Source of the DNA: Candidimonas sp. SYP-B2681
GTDB lineage: Bacteria > Pseudomonadota > Gammaproteobacteria > Burkholderiales > Burkholderiaceae_B
DNA length: 64,000 nt
Reading direction: 5' to 3'
Assembly: GCF_003971065.1 (NCBI RefSeq)
Contig: NZ_RYDV01000004.1
Coordinates: forward strand, 124,001 to 188,000
The position numbers and the translations under genes were made by a program. The notes under the pieces are model-generated. The model saw only the letters and a program-made list of their open reading frames with translations, had not been told where the DNA came from and made no database searches. Of the stretch, positions 25,890-34,429 are shown piece by piece (position 1 is the stretch's first letter; each line of letters begins with the position of its first letter).

Positions 25890-27119
25890 ATGCACGCCCA
25901 TAGATTTGAACCTGATGCCTCGTGCCCGCTCGATGGCATAAAAGTGCTGGATTTATCGAGACTGGTCGCCGGCAATATGCTCAGTTTGATGCTGGCTGAC
26001 TTTGGCGCCGAAGTGATCAAGGTAGAGGACCCCATAGGCGGCGACACCTTGCGCCACTGGAAGGAATATTCCGATGAATTTCCGGAAGGCGTCAGTGCCT
26101 ACTGGAAGGTATACGCGCGCAATAAAAAAAGCATGACGCTGGATTTGCGGCGCAGCGAAGGACTGGACTTGCTTTTGCGCCTGGTAGAAACCGCGGACGT
26201 GTTCATCGAAAGCTTTCGGCCGGGTACCCTCGAGAAAATGGGATTAGCCCCTGAAACACTACTGGCTCGCAACGCAAAGATAGTGATTGTGCGGGTGTCG
26301 GGTTGGGGCCAGACCGGCCCCTATCGCGACCAGCCCGGCTTTGGCAGCCTGGTCGAAGCCATGTCGGGCTACGCCGCCAAAAATGGCTATGAAAACCTGC
26401 CCCCCATGTTGCCCAACCTCGCGCTGGCCGACATGATTGCCGGTTTATATGGGGCGTTTTCGACTATGGTGGCGCTGCGCGCTGCCGCGGCCCACGCAGC
26501 TGGGGGCCAGGTTATTGATCTGTCTTTACTGGAACCCTTGCTCTCGATTCTAGGGCCCGATGCGGTCTTGTATCAGCTGACCAAGCAAGTCCCGTCCCGA
26601 ACCGGCAATCGTACAAGTATCGCCGCCCCGCGCAATATTTACCGTACGAAAGACGGCGGCTACCTTGCCTTATCCGCATCGATTCAGTCAATGACGGCCC
26701 GTCTTTTCGAGGCAATCGGGCGCCCGGAACTTACCGATGACCCGCGTTTTCGGACCAATTCTGACCGGCTTGATCATGTGGAAGAACTAGACGCCATCAT
26801 CCAAGAATATGTGGGGCGTTATACCCAGGCAGAGAACCTGGCTTATTTCAGACAATGCTCGGTAACGATAGGCCCTGTGTACGATATTGCCCAACTCGTC
26901 GAAGACGAACACATCGTGGAACGGGACATCATGATCCGGGTGCCCGACCAGCAAATCGATAGCCTGCCAATGCATAACATTGTGCCGCGTCTATCGGTAA
27001 CACCAGGGCGACTGCGCCGCCCGGCGCCCGAGCTTGGCGAGAATACGGCTGAAATACTTTCCACCATTAATGTCAGCAGTGCGCAATTTGCGACGCTGAA
27101 AGAGCAAGGAATAGTCTGA
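25890..27119 (+). CDS. CaiB/BaiF family III CoA-transferase
   Basis: 409-residue CoA-transferase. The N-terminus has CPLDGIKVLDLSRLVAGNM and LADFGAEVIKVEDP, both typical. At the place where many members have a catalytic Asp (P-x-F/Y-D), this protein reads QPGFGSLVEAMSG with Gly152, so the acyl-carrying residue may lie elsewhere or it belongs to a distinct subgroup. It follows the importer and overlaps the CoA lyase gene by 1 bp. Predicted job: activate the imported acid for cleavage by the lyase. Confidence 0.88.
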   Translation: MHAHRFEPDASCPLDGIKVLDLSRLVAGNMLSLMLADFGAEVIKVEDPIGGDTLRHWKEYSDEFPEGVSAYWKVYARNKKSMTLDLRRSEGLDLLLRLVETADVFIESFRPGTLEKMGLAPETLLARNAKIVIVRVSGWGQTGPYRDQPGFGSLVEAMSGYAAKNGYENLPPMLPNLALADMIAGLYGAFSTMVALRAAAAHAAGGQVIDLSLLEPLLSILGPDAVLYQLTKQVPSRTGNRTSIAAPRNIYRTKDGGYLALSASIQSMTARLFEAIGRPELTDDPRFRTNSDRLDHVEELDAIIQEYVGRYTQAENLAYFRQCSVTIGPVYDIAQLVEDEHIVERDIMIRVPDQQIDSLPMHNIVPRLSVTPGRLRRPAPELGENTAEILSTINVSSAQFATLKEQGIV

Positions 27120-27994
27120 TGCCAAACGAGCACGATAAGGTTAACTTCAATACGCTGCGCTCTTTGCTGTTTGTGCCTGCCTTGAACGACAAATTCATCA
27201 AAGGCGCGCATACACGCGATGCACAGGGCGTTATATTCGATCTTGAAGATTCGGTTATCTACGACCGTAAATTGGCGGCGCGCGACGCGCTAAGCGCGGG
27301 ACTTGCGCAAGTACGGCCGCACGGCCTTCCACTACTGGTTCGTGTTAACAATCTGCCCGAATTGCTGGAAGCCGACTTGCGCGCGGCAGTGATGGCCGGT
27401 GCCGATGCGATCCTGATTCCCAAAGTCGACACGCCAGATCTTTTGCGCGACGCTCATCGGCTGATTACTAGCTTCGAAAAAGACGCGCAGCGCACGGCCG
27501 GGTCCGTGAAATATATCGCACTGATCGAATCCCCCAAAGGCGTTTTCAATATCGGTTCGATCCTTGAAACTGGCGGGCGCCTGCGCGGTCTCGGCTTTGG
27601 CAGCGAGGATTTCGCCGCCAGCCTGGGGGTCGAGCCCGACGCCGATGCGTTAGCTGTGCCGGCACAGAACGTGGCGCTGGCCGCGCGCGCTTTCGATCTG
27701 GCGGCGTGGGGCCTGCCAGGCTCTATCGCCGACTTCAACGATGTGCAAGCCTTTGAAAAACTGGTACGCAAGGCCAAGGCGTTCGGCTTCACGGGCGCAT
27801 TGGGAATACACCCCAAACAGATCGAAATGATCAACGCTGCATTCCGTCCGAGCCCGGAAGACCTGGCGCAGGCGCAGCGCATCGTCGATGCCTATCAACA
27901 GGCTTTGGACAGCGGCGCCGGCGCCGTCGCCCTGGACGGCAAGATGATCGACGCCCCCGTTGTCGAACGGGCGCGCCGCTTGCTTGACGCATAG
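27119..27994 (+). CDS. HpcH/HpaI family CoA ester lyase (CitE-like)
   Basis: 291-residue TIM-barrel lyase of the CitE/malyl-CoA/citramalyl-CoA group. Key motifs are RSLLFVPALNDKFIKGA at the N-terminus, GVIFDLEDSV, KYIALIESPKGVFNI with the metal-ligand Glu, and GFGSEDFAASLGVEPD with the second acidic ligand. It cleaves a 3-hydroxyacyl-type CoA thioester retro-Claisen fashion using Mg. It starts inside the TGATG junction with the CoA-transferase. Together they resemble itaconate, malate or citramalate dissimilation; the actual acid is not determined. Confidence 0.88.
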   Translation: MPNEHDKVNFNTLRSLLFVPALNDKFIKGAHTRDAQGVIFDLEDSVIYDRKLAARDALSAGLAQVRPHGLPLLVRVNNLPELLEADLRAAVMAGADAILIPKVDTPDLLRDAHRLITSFEKDAQRTAGSVKYIALIESPKGVFNIGSILETGGRLRGLGFGSEDFAASLGVEPDADALAVPAQNVALAARAFDLAAWGLPGSIADFNDVQAFEKLVRKAKAFGFTGALGIHPKQIEMINAAFRPSPEDLAQAQRIVDAYQQALDSGAGAVALDGKMIDAPVVERARRLLDA

Positions 27995-28014
27995 GGCCGA
28001 CCGGACATATCCGC

Positions 28015-28965
28015 TTAGGACTCCAGCAACTTGCGTTTCGCCGCGCTATATTCTTCTTGCAGCTGCGCCACGATCTCGCCGGCTGGCAAGATGGAAGAAA
28101 TGTTACCCACGCCTTGTCCACTGCCCCAGATATCTTTCCATTTTTTAGGCTTGCCGACGTCCATGCTCTCGCGCCCGCCCGCGGAAAGATTTTCGGGATC
28201 CAGGCCGGCAGCGGCAATGCTGGGTTTCAGGTAGTTGCCACTAACGCCGGTGAAGTAAGGCGTGTAGATAATATCGGCGGCTGTGGTCTCGACGATCATT
28301 TGTTTGTAGGCTTCGTCCGCGGCCGATTCCGTCGTGGCAATAAAGCGCGTACCCATGTAGGCCAGGTCGCATCCCATGGCCTGCGCCGCCAGGATGCCGC
28401 TGCCGCTGGTAATGGCCCCTGCCATGATCAACAAGCCATCGTAGACGTCGCGTACTTCGTTAACCAGCGCAAAGGGGCTTAGGGCGCCCGCATGCCCGCC
28501 GGCTCCCGCACAAACCAGGATCAGGCCATCGACGCCGGCGGCTGCCGCTTTCTTGGCATGACGTATGGTCGTCACATCGTGCAGTACCAATCCGCCATAG
28601 GCGTGAACGCGCTTCACCACCCGCTCGGGCGAATGCAGCGAAGTGATTACGATGGGCACGCGATGCTTGACGCACGTTTCCAGGTCTTCGTCGAGCCGGG
28701 GGTTGGACTGGTGCACGATCAGGTTGACCGCATAGGGCGCGATCTTCTTCCCTGGGTGTTCGGCCCGGTAGCGTTCTATGCCCTCTTCAATTTCGGTCAA
28801 CCATTCGGCAAACCGTTCCTGAGGCCGTGCATTGAGCGCGGGAAAAGAGCCGACAATGCCGGCGCAACACTGGGCTATGACCAGCGCCGGGTTAGAAACC
28901 AGAAACATGGGCGAACCGATAACTGGCAGCGCCAGGCTTTCTTTTAATTGTGCAACAGTGGGCAT
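28015..28965 (-). CDS. Nitronate monooxygenase (2-nitropropane dioxygenase family)
   Basis: 316-residue FMN enzyme. Motifs are LPVIGSPMFLVSNPALVIAQ at the N-terminus, LILVCAGAGGHAGALSPFAL with the catalytic His, and GSGILAAQAMGCDLAYMGTRF for the phosphate site. Such enzymes oxidise nitronates, and some relatives are enoyl reductases. I choose ATG 28965, preceded by AGG; an upstream ATG at 29019 would add a non-conserved 18-residue tail. It is the last gene of the minus-strand Liv/acyl-CoA cluster, 93 bp after MaoC. Confidence 0.88.
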   Translation of the reverse strand: MPTVAQLKESLALPVIGSPMFLVSNPALVIAQCCAGIVGSFPALNARPQERFAEWLTEIEEGIERYRAEHPGKKIAPYAVNLIVHQSNPRLDEDLETCVKHRVPIVITSLHSPERVVKRVHAYGGLVLHDVTTIRHAKKAAAAGVDGLILVCAGAGGHAGALSPFALVNEVRDVYDGLLIMAGAITSGSGILAAQAMGCDLAYMGTRFIATTESAADEAYKQMIVETTAADIIYTPYFTGVSGNYLKPSIAAAGLDPENLSAGGRESMDVGKPKKWKDIWGSGQGVGNISSILPAGEIVAQLQEEYSAAKRKLLES

Positions 28966-29058
28966 AAGTAACCTATTGAATGAATCGTGGAGCAATGGTG
29001 CTGGGTGCATGGCGTGCATCGTTCGCCATGCAGCGATGGGCTCTAGCGTAACGAACCC

Positions 29059-29538
29059 TTACGCCTGAACCTTCGCTTTTTTGGCAGCCGCGCCGTGCCG
29101 GGTCAGCACCAGCACATCGCTTTCGCCTTCCTGGGCGACTTCGCCGCGCTGATTGATCAGCTGGAAACGGCGCCCTAGTTTGCCGCTATTGCCGCTTTTG
29201 CCGGGCTCCAGTTCAGTGATGGTAAGACGCAGAAATAGGGTGTCGTTCACCAGCAAGGGCGCAAGGAAATTCCAGTTACGAAAACCCAGCATGGCGATGA
29301 CCGAGTCATGGAAGATGCCCAATTCATGCAGCATACCGGTACTTATCGCAATGCCAAGCGCACCATGAACCACACGCTGGCCAAAGCGCGTGGTCTTGGC
29401 GAACTCGGCGTCTGCATGCAAAGGGTTCCAATCGCCCGACAGCATGGAAAAAAAGGTCAAATCCGTTTCAGTGATAGTGCGTCCGCCGCTTTCGAACGTT
29501 TGTCCGATCGCGAAATCTTCGAAGTAGTAAGTGGTCAT
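29059..29538 (-). CDS. MaoC-family (R)-specific enoyl-CoA hydratase
   Basis: 159-residue single hot-dog-fold protein. The hydratase-2 signature is present as SGDWNPLHAD with the catalytic Asp/His pair, followed by FGQRVVHGALGIAISTGML. MaoC proteins hydrate trans-2-enoyl-CoA. It lies 12 bp after an acyl-CoA ligase, in a cluster that also has an enoyl-CoA hydratase and an importer, consistent with CoA-dependent breakdown of an imported acid. Confidence 0.9.
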   Translation of the reverse strand: MTTYYFEDFAIGQTFESGGRTITETDLTFFSMLSGDWNPLHADAEFAKTTRFGQRVVHGALGIAISTGMLHELGIFHDSVIAMLGFRNWNFLAPLLVNDTLFLRLTITELEPGKSGNSGKLGRRFQLINQRGEVAQEGESDVLVLTRHGAAAKKAKVQA

Positions 29539-29550
29539 TGTGGTGATTCC

Positions 29551-31158
29551 TTATTGGGCGCAACTGGCTTGTGCCAGCCGCTGCATGGCCATTTCGCGCA
29601 GTTTTCCCCGTTGAATTTTGGCGCCGTTGGCGCCTTCGATGACGGGGTATTGGTCCAGCACCCAGACGCGCGCCGGCACTTTGAACGCCGCCAGTGTCTT
29701 CGCGACAGCGGACACCAGTTCTGGCTCGTGCAGAACCTCGCCGGGCTCGGCAAGTACGAAGGCAACACAGCGATTCTGCCCATTGATTTCGACGCCCACG
29801 ACCTGCGCGTTCTGCACTCCTGCCTGGGCCTTCAGGGCATCCTCGACCTCGACCGGGTTGACCAGAAATCCGCCCAGGCGCAAGGCATCGCCCTGACGGG
29901 TTTGGTAAACGAAACTGCCGTCTTCACATAAATAACCGACGTCGCCCGTGGTGAAGTAGCCTTCCTGATCGATGGCCTTGGCCGTCGCTTGCGGATTGTT
30001 CAGGTAGCCGGTGAAATTGGTGTCAGCGCGAATTTGAATGATTCCGCTTTGCCCTAGCGGCAAGATTTCCCCTGTTTCCACATCGCGAATGCGTATTTGG
30101 GCATCGGGGTTGGCCGGCAAGCCGCCGCCGTGCAGACGCTGTGGCAAGGGTGTGCCGGGGCGATGCATCGAGAACAATGCCTGCACTTCGCTGGATCCAT
30201 AAAGGCCGTACAGCGGAATGTGACGGTCCCAGGCCTGGCGGCCGAACTCTTCCGTGCCGGGATGAAATGACGCGAAGCCAAACATACGCGCCGACGGAAA
30301 CGGCCTCTCCCCTTTGGCGTGATGAATAAGCAGGCTAAACAGTTCATCGCTGCCAAAGGCATGTGTTACGTTGTGGCGATTGATCAATGCGGCCGCTTCG
30401 GCGCCGTCGAATGTGTCCATCAGGACGACGGGCGCGCCACCGGCAAAGGCCGCAAAGACCGAGTTAAAACCAAAAACGCCGCAAAGCGGCAAGGTGGCCA
30501 GCAAGCGGGCCCCCTCGTCTTCGAATCCATAGGCCTGTGCGACCCGCTGACTATGCAGTGTAAGCGTGCGCTGCGGGTGCATGACGAGCTTGGGGCCGCT
30601 GGTGGTGCCGGACGTGGTGAACAGAATGCTCAAGGAATCGGGCCTGCCCTGAACTGGCAAGTCGCCGTCAGGAAGATCCGCAAGACGGAATGAGGTCGTG
30701 GGTTTGCCCATGACGGTTTCAGGCAGTTCGCCTTCGGCGGGGTTCAAGACGGCGACACAGCTCAACGCGCCGATGGCAGCAGGATTGACCCCGGCCAGCA
30801 CGGCAGGGAAATTGATCTTGCGGAAGTTCAGTTCCAGCACCAGCAGTTTGGCCTGGGAACGTTCAAGAATGTAATCCAGCTCGTGGGCACGATAGCGGGT
30901 GTTTACCGATACCAGGGTGGCGCCGATGTGGGCCAGGCCAAAATACATTGCTAACCATTCAATCCGGTTGACCAGCCACACCGCGACCCTGTCGCCCGGC
31001 GCGATGCCCTGTGCCGTCAACCACAAGGCCGTTTTGCGGCACATATCGTTAAATTCACGATAGCTAATACTGCGATCGCCCTCGATAAAGGCAATATCGT
31101 CCGGCCCTGACTTGACACGATGCGCCAGCAGCTCGGGCATACTCAAAAACAGCGACAT
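29551..31158 (-). CDS. AMP-dependent acyl-CoA synthetase/ligase
   Basis: 535-residue ANL-family enzyme that activates a carboxylate with ATP and CoA. Motifs: the P-loop LFTTSGTTSGPKLVMHP, the A5 region LYGLYGSSEVQALF, the A7/A8 hinge GYFTTGDVGYL followed by GDALRLGGFLVNPVEVEDAL, and the C-terminal catalytic lysine in GAKIQRGKLREM. Substrate acid unknown. It lies one base after the LivF stop, strongly suggesting co-transcription with the importer. Confidence 0.92.
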   Translation of the reverse strand: MSLFLSMPELLAHRVKSGPDDIAFIEGDRSISYREFNDMCRKTALWLTAQGIAPGDRVAVWLVNRIEWLAMYFGLAHIGATLVSVNTRYRAHELDYILERSQAKLLVLELNFRKINFPAVLAGVNPAAIGALSCVAVLNPAEGELPETVMGKPTTSFRLADLPDGDLPVQGRPDSLSILFTTSGTTSGPKLVMHPQRTLTLHSQRVAQAYGFEDEGARLLATLPLCGVFGFNSVFAAFAGGAPVVLMDTFDGAEAAALINRHNVTHAFGSDELFSLLIHHAKGERPFPSARMFGFASFHPGTEEFGRQAWDRHIPLYGLYGSSEVQALFSMHRPGTPLPQRLHGGGLPANPDAQIRIRDVETGEILPLGQSGIIQIRADTNFTGYLNNPQATAKAIDQEGYFTTGDVGYLCEDGSFVYQTRQGDALRLGGFLVNPVEVEDALKAQAGVQNAQVVGVEINGQNRCVAFVLAEPGEVLHEPELVSAVAKTLAAFKVPARVWVLDQYPVIEGANGAKIQRGKLREMAMQRLAQASCAQ

Positions 31159-31159
31159 C

Positions 31160-31873
31160 TTAATACAGCTCCATTAGTTTCGCGTTGTCCGCAAGGTCTT
31201 CGGGCAGCGCTTCGCGAATCAGGGCGCCCGACTTCATTACGACGACCCGGTCGGATATTTTCAGTGCTTCTTTCACGTTTTGCTCGACCAGCAAGATAGA
31301 CATTCCGGTCTCGCGCTGCAGTTTGCGTATGGGCTGCAACAAGTCCTGGAACAGTTTGGGCGCCAGGCCGATGGAAGGTTCGTCCATCAGCAGGCAGCGC
31401 GGGCGGCTTAATAAGGCGCGGCCGATCGACGCGATTTGCTGCTGGCCGCCCGACAGGGTGCCGGCGCGCTGCTGATAAAAGCTGCGCAAGGCGGGCAAGA
31501 CGGATATGACCCATGCCAGGCGTTCTTCGCGCAGCTCTTTCGGCACCCCCGCCGCCCACAAGCCCATTTTCATGAGTTCGGCAACGGTAAGGCCGGGAAA
31601 GACGCCACGGCCCTCGGGGACCAATGACAGTCCGGCGCTGGTCAGCGCGCGCGGTTCGATCGTGCCTAAAGGCTTGTTATCGAGGTAGATTTGGCCCCCC
31701 TGATGCGGAATCAGACCAAACAATGCTTTGAGCAGGGTGGACTTCCCGGCCCCGTTGTGTCCGATCAAACACAACACCTCGCCGGCTCGCAATTCGAAGT
31801 TGACGCCATCGAGCACGGGACGGCCGCCGTAGCCGACTACCAGGCCCTCGGTGCGAAGTACAGTGCTTGTCAT
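31160..31873 (-). CDS. livF: Branched-chain amino-acid-type ABC transporter ATPase
   Basis: 237-residue ATPase of the LivF type. Walker A is GHNGAGKST, the LivF-specific run LVPEGRGVFPGLTVAELM is present, the signature is LSGGQQQIASIGRALLSRP, and Walker B is CLLMDEPSIGLAP. The start at 31873 overlaps the LivG stop by 4 bp; longer readings extend into livG and are not conserved. The Liv family also carries acids and amides, so cargo may differ from leucine. Confidence 0.93.
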   Translation of the reverse strand: MTSTVLRTEGLVVGYGGRPVLDGVNFELRAGEVLCLIGHNGAGKSTLLKALFGLIPHQGGQIYLDNKPLGTIEPRALTSAGLSLVPEGRGVFPGLTVAELMKMGLWAAGVPKELREERLAWVISVLPALRSFYQQRAGTLSGGQQQIASIGRALLSRPRCLLMDEPSIGLAPKLFQDLLQPIRKLQRETGMSILLVEQNVKEALKISDRVVVMKSGALIREALPEDLADNAKLMELY

Positions 31874-32631
31874 GCGGCCTGGTCTCCAAAGTAAATGGCG
31901 GCCAGATGCGGGTCTTTCAGGACGGTGTCCGGGTCGCCATCGGCCAGCAGCTTGCCCTGGTCCAGGAACGCAATGCGATCGGAAATACCGATCACAATAT
32001 CCAGGTTGTGCTCGATAATGCACACCGTGACGCCCTGCTTGACTTCATTGCGCAGTAAATCCAGGAACAGCTCGTACGAGCCGCGGTCCAAACCCGATGC
32101 CGGCTCGTCAAGCAGCCACATTTTGGCGTCGGTCGCCATAATGCGCGCCAGGCTTAAGAACTTGCGCTCGGCATAGGCTAAGTCGATGGCGCGGGTTTTG
32201 GCCTTATCCAGCAGTCGGGTTTTGCTCAAGATGTCCATCACCCTTTCTTGCTTGGCCTTGCGCCCAACAGGGCCTCCGGGCTGCCAAATCCAGGACACCG
32301 GCTCCATGACGGTCAATACGTTTTCTTCTACCGTCATCTGATCAAACAGCCGCAAGTCCTGGAAGGTACGGGCAATGCCTTGCCGGGCGATTTTCCAGTG
32401 CGGCTTGCCGACGATGGATTCGCCCTTCCACAGTATGTCGCCGCTATTGGGCGTAAGGTGGCCGGTAATCAGATTGAACAAGGTGGTCTTGCCCGCGCCG
32501 TTCGGCCCCACGAGCGTGGTAATGACCCCCGCGCGCATGTCCAGGGATACGTTATTGGTAACCTTAAGGCCGCCAAAGTTCTTGTTCAGGTTGGTGATCC
32601 GCAGCAGCACGCGGCTTTCGTCGATGCTCAT
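31870..32631 (-). CDS. livG: Branched-chain amino-acid-type ABC transporter ATPase
   Basis: 253-residue ATPase of the LivG type. Walker A is GPNGAGKTT in [20 protein letters not shown], the region IARTFQDLRLFDQMTVEENV is diagnostic, Walker B is MWLLDEPASGLDRG and the H-loop VCIIEHNLDIV. The signature motif reads LAYAERKFLSLARIMA where LivG proteins usually have LSYGQQR-like text, so it is atypical. It overlaps livM and livF by 4 bp on each side. Confidence 0.93.
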   Translation of the reverse strand: MSIDESRVLLRITNLNKNFGGLKVTNNVSLDMRAGVITTLVGPNGAGKTTLFNLITGHLTPNSGDILWKGESIVGKPHWKIARQGIARTFQDLRLFDQMTVEENVLTVMEPVSWIWQPGGPVGRKAKQERVMDILSKTRLLDKAKTRAIDLAYAERKFLSLARIMATDAKMWLLDEPASGLDRGSYELFLDLLRNEVKQGVTVCIIEHNLDIVIGISDRIAFLDQGKLLADGDPDTVLKDPHLAAIYFGDQAA

Positions 32632-33512
32632 TTTTCTACCCCGCGTTTACCGGAACCCACCAGACCGCCGGGCCGGAAGATCATTAACAGGACCATGGCG
32701 GCACCGTAGGCGATTTGCTGGATCGAGCCGATTTCGGTTTGCGGCAAGAACCACATATAGCTGAAAAGACTGGGCAAAAGCATCAGTAGTACCGTACCGA
32801 CAATGGGGCCTAGCAGGGTGCCGGTACCCCCGATAATGACCATGGCCATTAGCAGCACCGAGGTATCGAGCATAAAGCTTTCGACGTTGATGAAGCCCAG
32901 GTAGAAGGCATACAAGGCCCCGGCCACGGCGGCCAACGCCGAAGAGATGACCACCGACAACGTCTTGATGACGGCAACATTCTTGCCAAAAGCATGTGAG
33001 GCCGACTCGCTGTCGCGTATGGCTTTCAGGTTGCGTCCGAAGCTGGATCGCAATAAGGTATTGGTGATAAAGATGACCAACAGCAGGCAGCCGGCCGCCA
33101 GCAGCATGAACTGCACCGGATCGCTGACGGCATGACCGAACAGATCGGCCGGCGGTATGCCGATGATCCCGCCCAAGCCACCGGTAAACGACTTCCATTC
33201 GGCGAAGATCGTCACCCCCAACACCTGCAAGCCTAACGATGCGGCGACGAAATATTCGCCACGCACCCGCAAGGCGGGCAATGCCAGCACCAGCGACAAC
33301 ACCGCGGCCACCACCATGGCAACCGGTATTGCCAGAAAAAGCGAAGGGCTGAAATGCAGGGCGAAATAGGCGGCGGTATAGGCGCCCACACCAAAGAAAA
33401 TGGCATGGGCCATGGAAAAGATGCCGGCGTAGCCCATGATGAAATTCAGGGTGATGGCAAGCACTGCATTAATGCACATCAGGGTCGCGAGGTTAAGTAC
33501 GTAAGCAAGCAT
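32628..33512 (-). CDS. livM: Branched-chain amino-acid-type ABC transporter permease
   Basis: 294-residue inner-membrane permease of the LivM class with about eight hydrophobic helices. Recognisable text includes NFIMGYAGIFSMAHAIFFGVGAY (here split over residues 24-46) and FGRNLKAIRDSESASHAFG, the coupling region to the ATPases. The ATG at 33512 is 7 bp after the LivH stop; a longer reading would overlap livH. It forms the channel with LivH. Confidence 0.92.
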   Translation of the reverse strand: MLAYVLNLATLMCINAVLAITLNFIMGYAGIFSMAHAIFFGVGAYTAAYFALHFSPSLFLAIPVAMVVAAVLSLVLALPALRVRGEYFVAASLGLQVLGVTIFAEWKSFTGGLGGIIGIPPADLFGHAVSDPVQFMLLAAGCLLLVIFITNTLLRSSFGRNLKAIRDSESASHAFGKNVAVIKTLSVVISSALAAVAGALYAFYLGFINVESFMLDTSVLLMAMVIIGGTGTLLGPIVGTVLLMLLPSLFSYMWFLPQTEIGSIQQIAYGAAMVLLMIFRPGGLVGSGKRGVEK

Positions 33513-33519
33513 GTTGACC

Positions 33520-34392
33520 TCAGGAAGTAATGGCGCGGCCAAAGAAACCCGAAGGCCGGAACAGAATAAAGAGGAACAACACAATGAACGTGACCGCTTC
33601 GCTCCATTGGGGGCCTAAGTACATCAAGGCCAGGTTTTCGCTCATGCCCAGCAACAGGCCGGCGCAGGCGGCCCCGCGCAGGCTTCCGACGCCGCCCACG
33701 ATGGTGGCCGCCAGGCTGATCAGCATGACGTGGTGAGCAACGGCCGGATTCAGGCCGGAACTGGCAGCGCTAAGGATGGCTGCGGGCACCGCCAGCAACG
33801 ACCCCAGGGCAAAAACGATGACCGATAGCCGACGGGGGCTCAAGCCGTACACCCGAATAAGCTCGGGGTTTTCAGACAACGCCCGCAGCGCCATCCCGAT
33901 ATGCGTGCGCATCAGGAAAAGCTGCAGGGCGCCGAAGAAAACCAATGCACAGATAATCGCAATACCCGATAGCGGCGACACGTACAAGCCGGGAATCAAT
34001 TCGATGCTTTGCGACAAAGGCGTCGTCACCGATACAAAGCCCCGGCCGAAAATGACGCCGATCAGGTTCTGCACAATGATCCCCATACCCAGCGATGCCA
34101 CAAAAACCGTAAAAAACGAGCCTTCGTGGCGCTGGATGGGGGCATAAACCAGGCTATCGAGCAATACGCCAAAAATGACCGCCGCCAGTGTGGCGGCCAG
34201 CACAGCCAGTATCCAGTGCATTTGAGCCACCGAATACACGTAATAGAAAACGTAAGCAGCGATCGTGAACGTCGAGCCGTGAGCAAAGTGAAAAACTTTG
34301 GTCGAGCCGAAAATCAATGAAAACCCGACCGCGATGAGCGCATACAGCGCGCCCACCTGGACACCGTTGATCAGCAGCTGAAGTAATAGCAT
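33520..34392 (-). CDS. livH: Branched-chain amino-acid-type ABC transporter permease
   Basis: 290-residue inner-membrane permease of the LivH class. It starts LLLQLLINGVQVGALYALIA, followed by GFSLIFGSTKVFHFAHGSTF, and carries ALRALSENPELIRVYGL as coupling loop and AATIVGGVGSLRGAACAGLL near the C-terminus, all typical. It lies between the solute-binding protein and livM in the canonical J-H-M-G-F order. Confidence 0.93.
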   Translation of the reverse strand: MLLLQLLINGVQVGALYALIAVGFSLIFGSTKVFHFAHGSTFTIAAYVFYYVYSVAQMHWILAVLAATLAAVIFGVLLDSLVYAPIQRHEGSFFTVFVASLGMGIIVQNLIGVIFGRGFVSVTTPLSQSIELIPGLYVSPLSGIAIICALVFFGALQLFLMRTHIGMALRALSENPELIRVYGLSPRRLSVIVFALGSLLAVPAAILSAASSGLNPAVAHHVMLISLAATIVGGVGSLRGAACAGLLLGMSENLALMYLGPQWSEAVTFIVLFLFILFRPSGFFGRAITS

Positions 34393-34429
34393 CGCGTTGC
34401 GCCTTCCGTCAGGGAAACTGGCTTATGAC

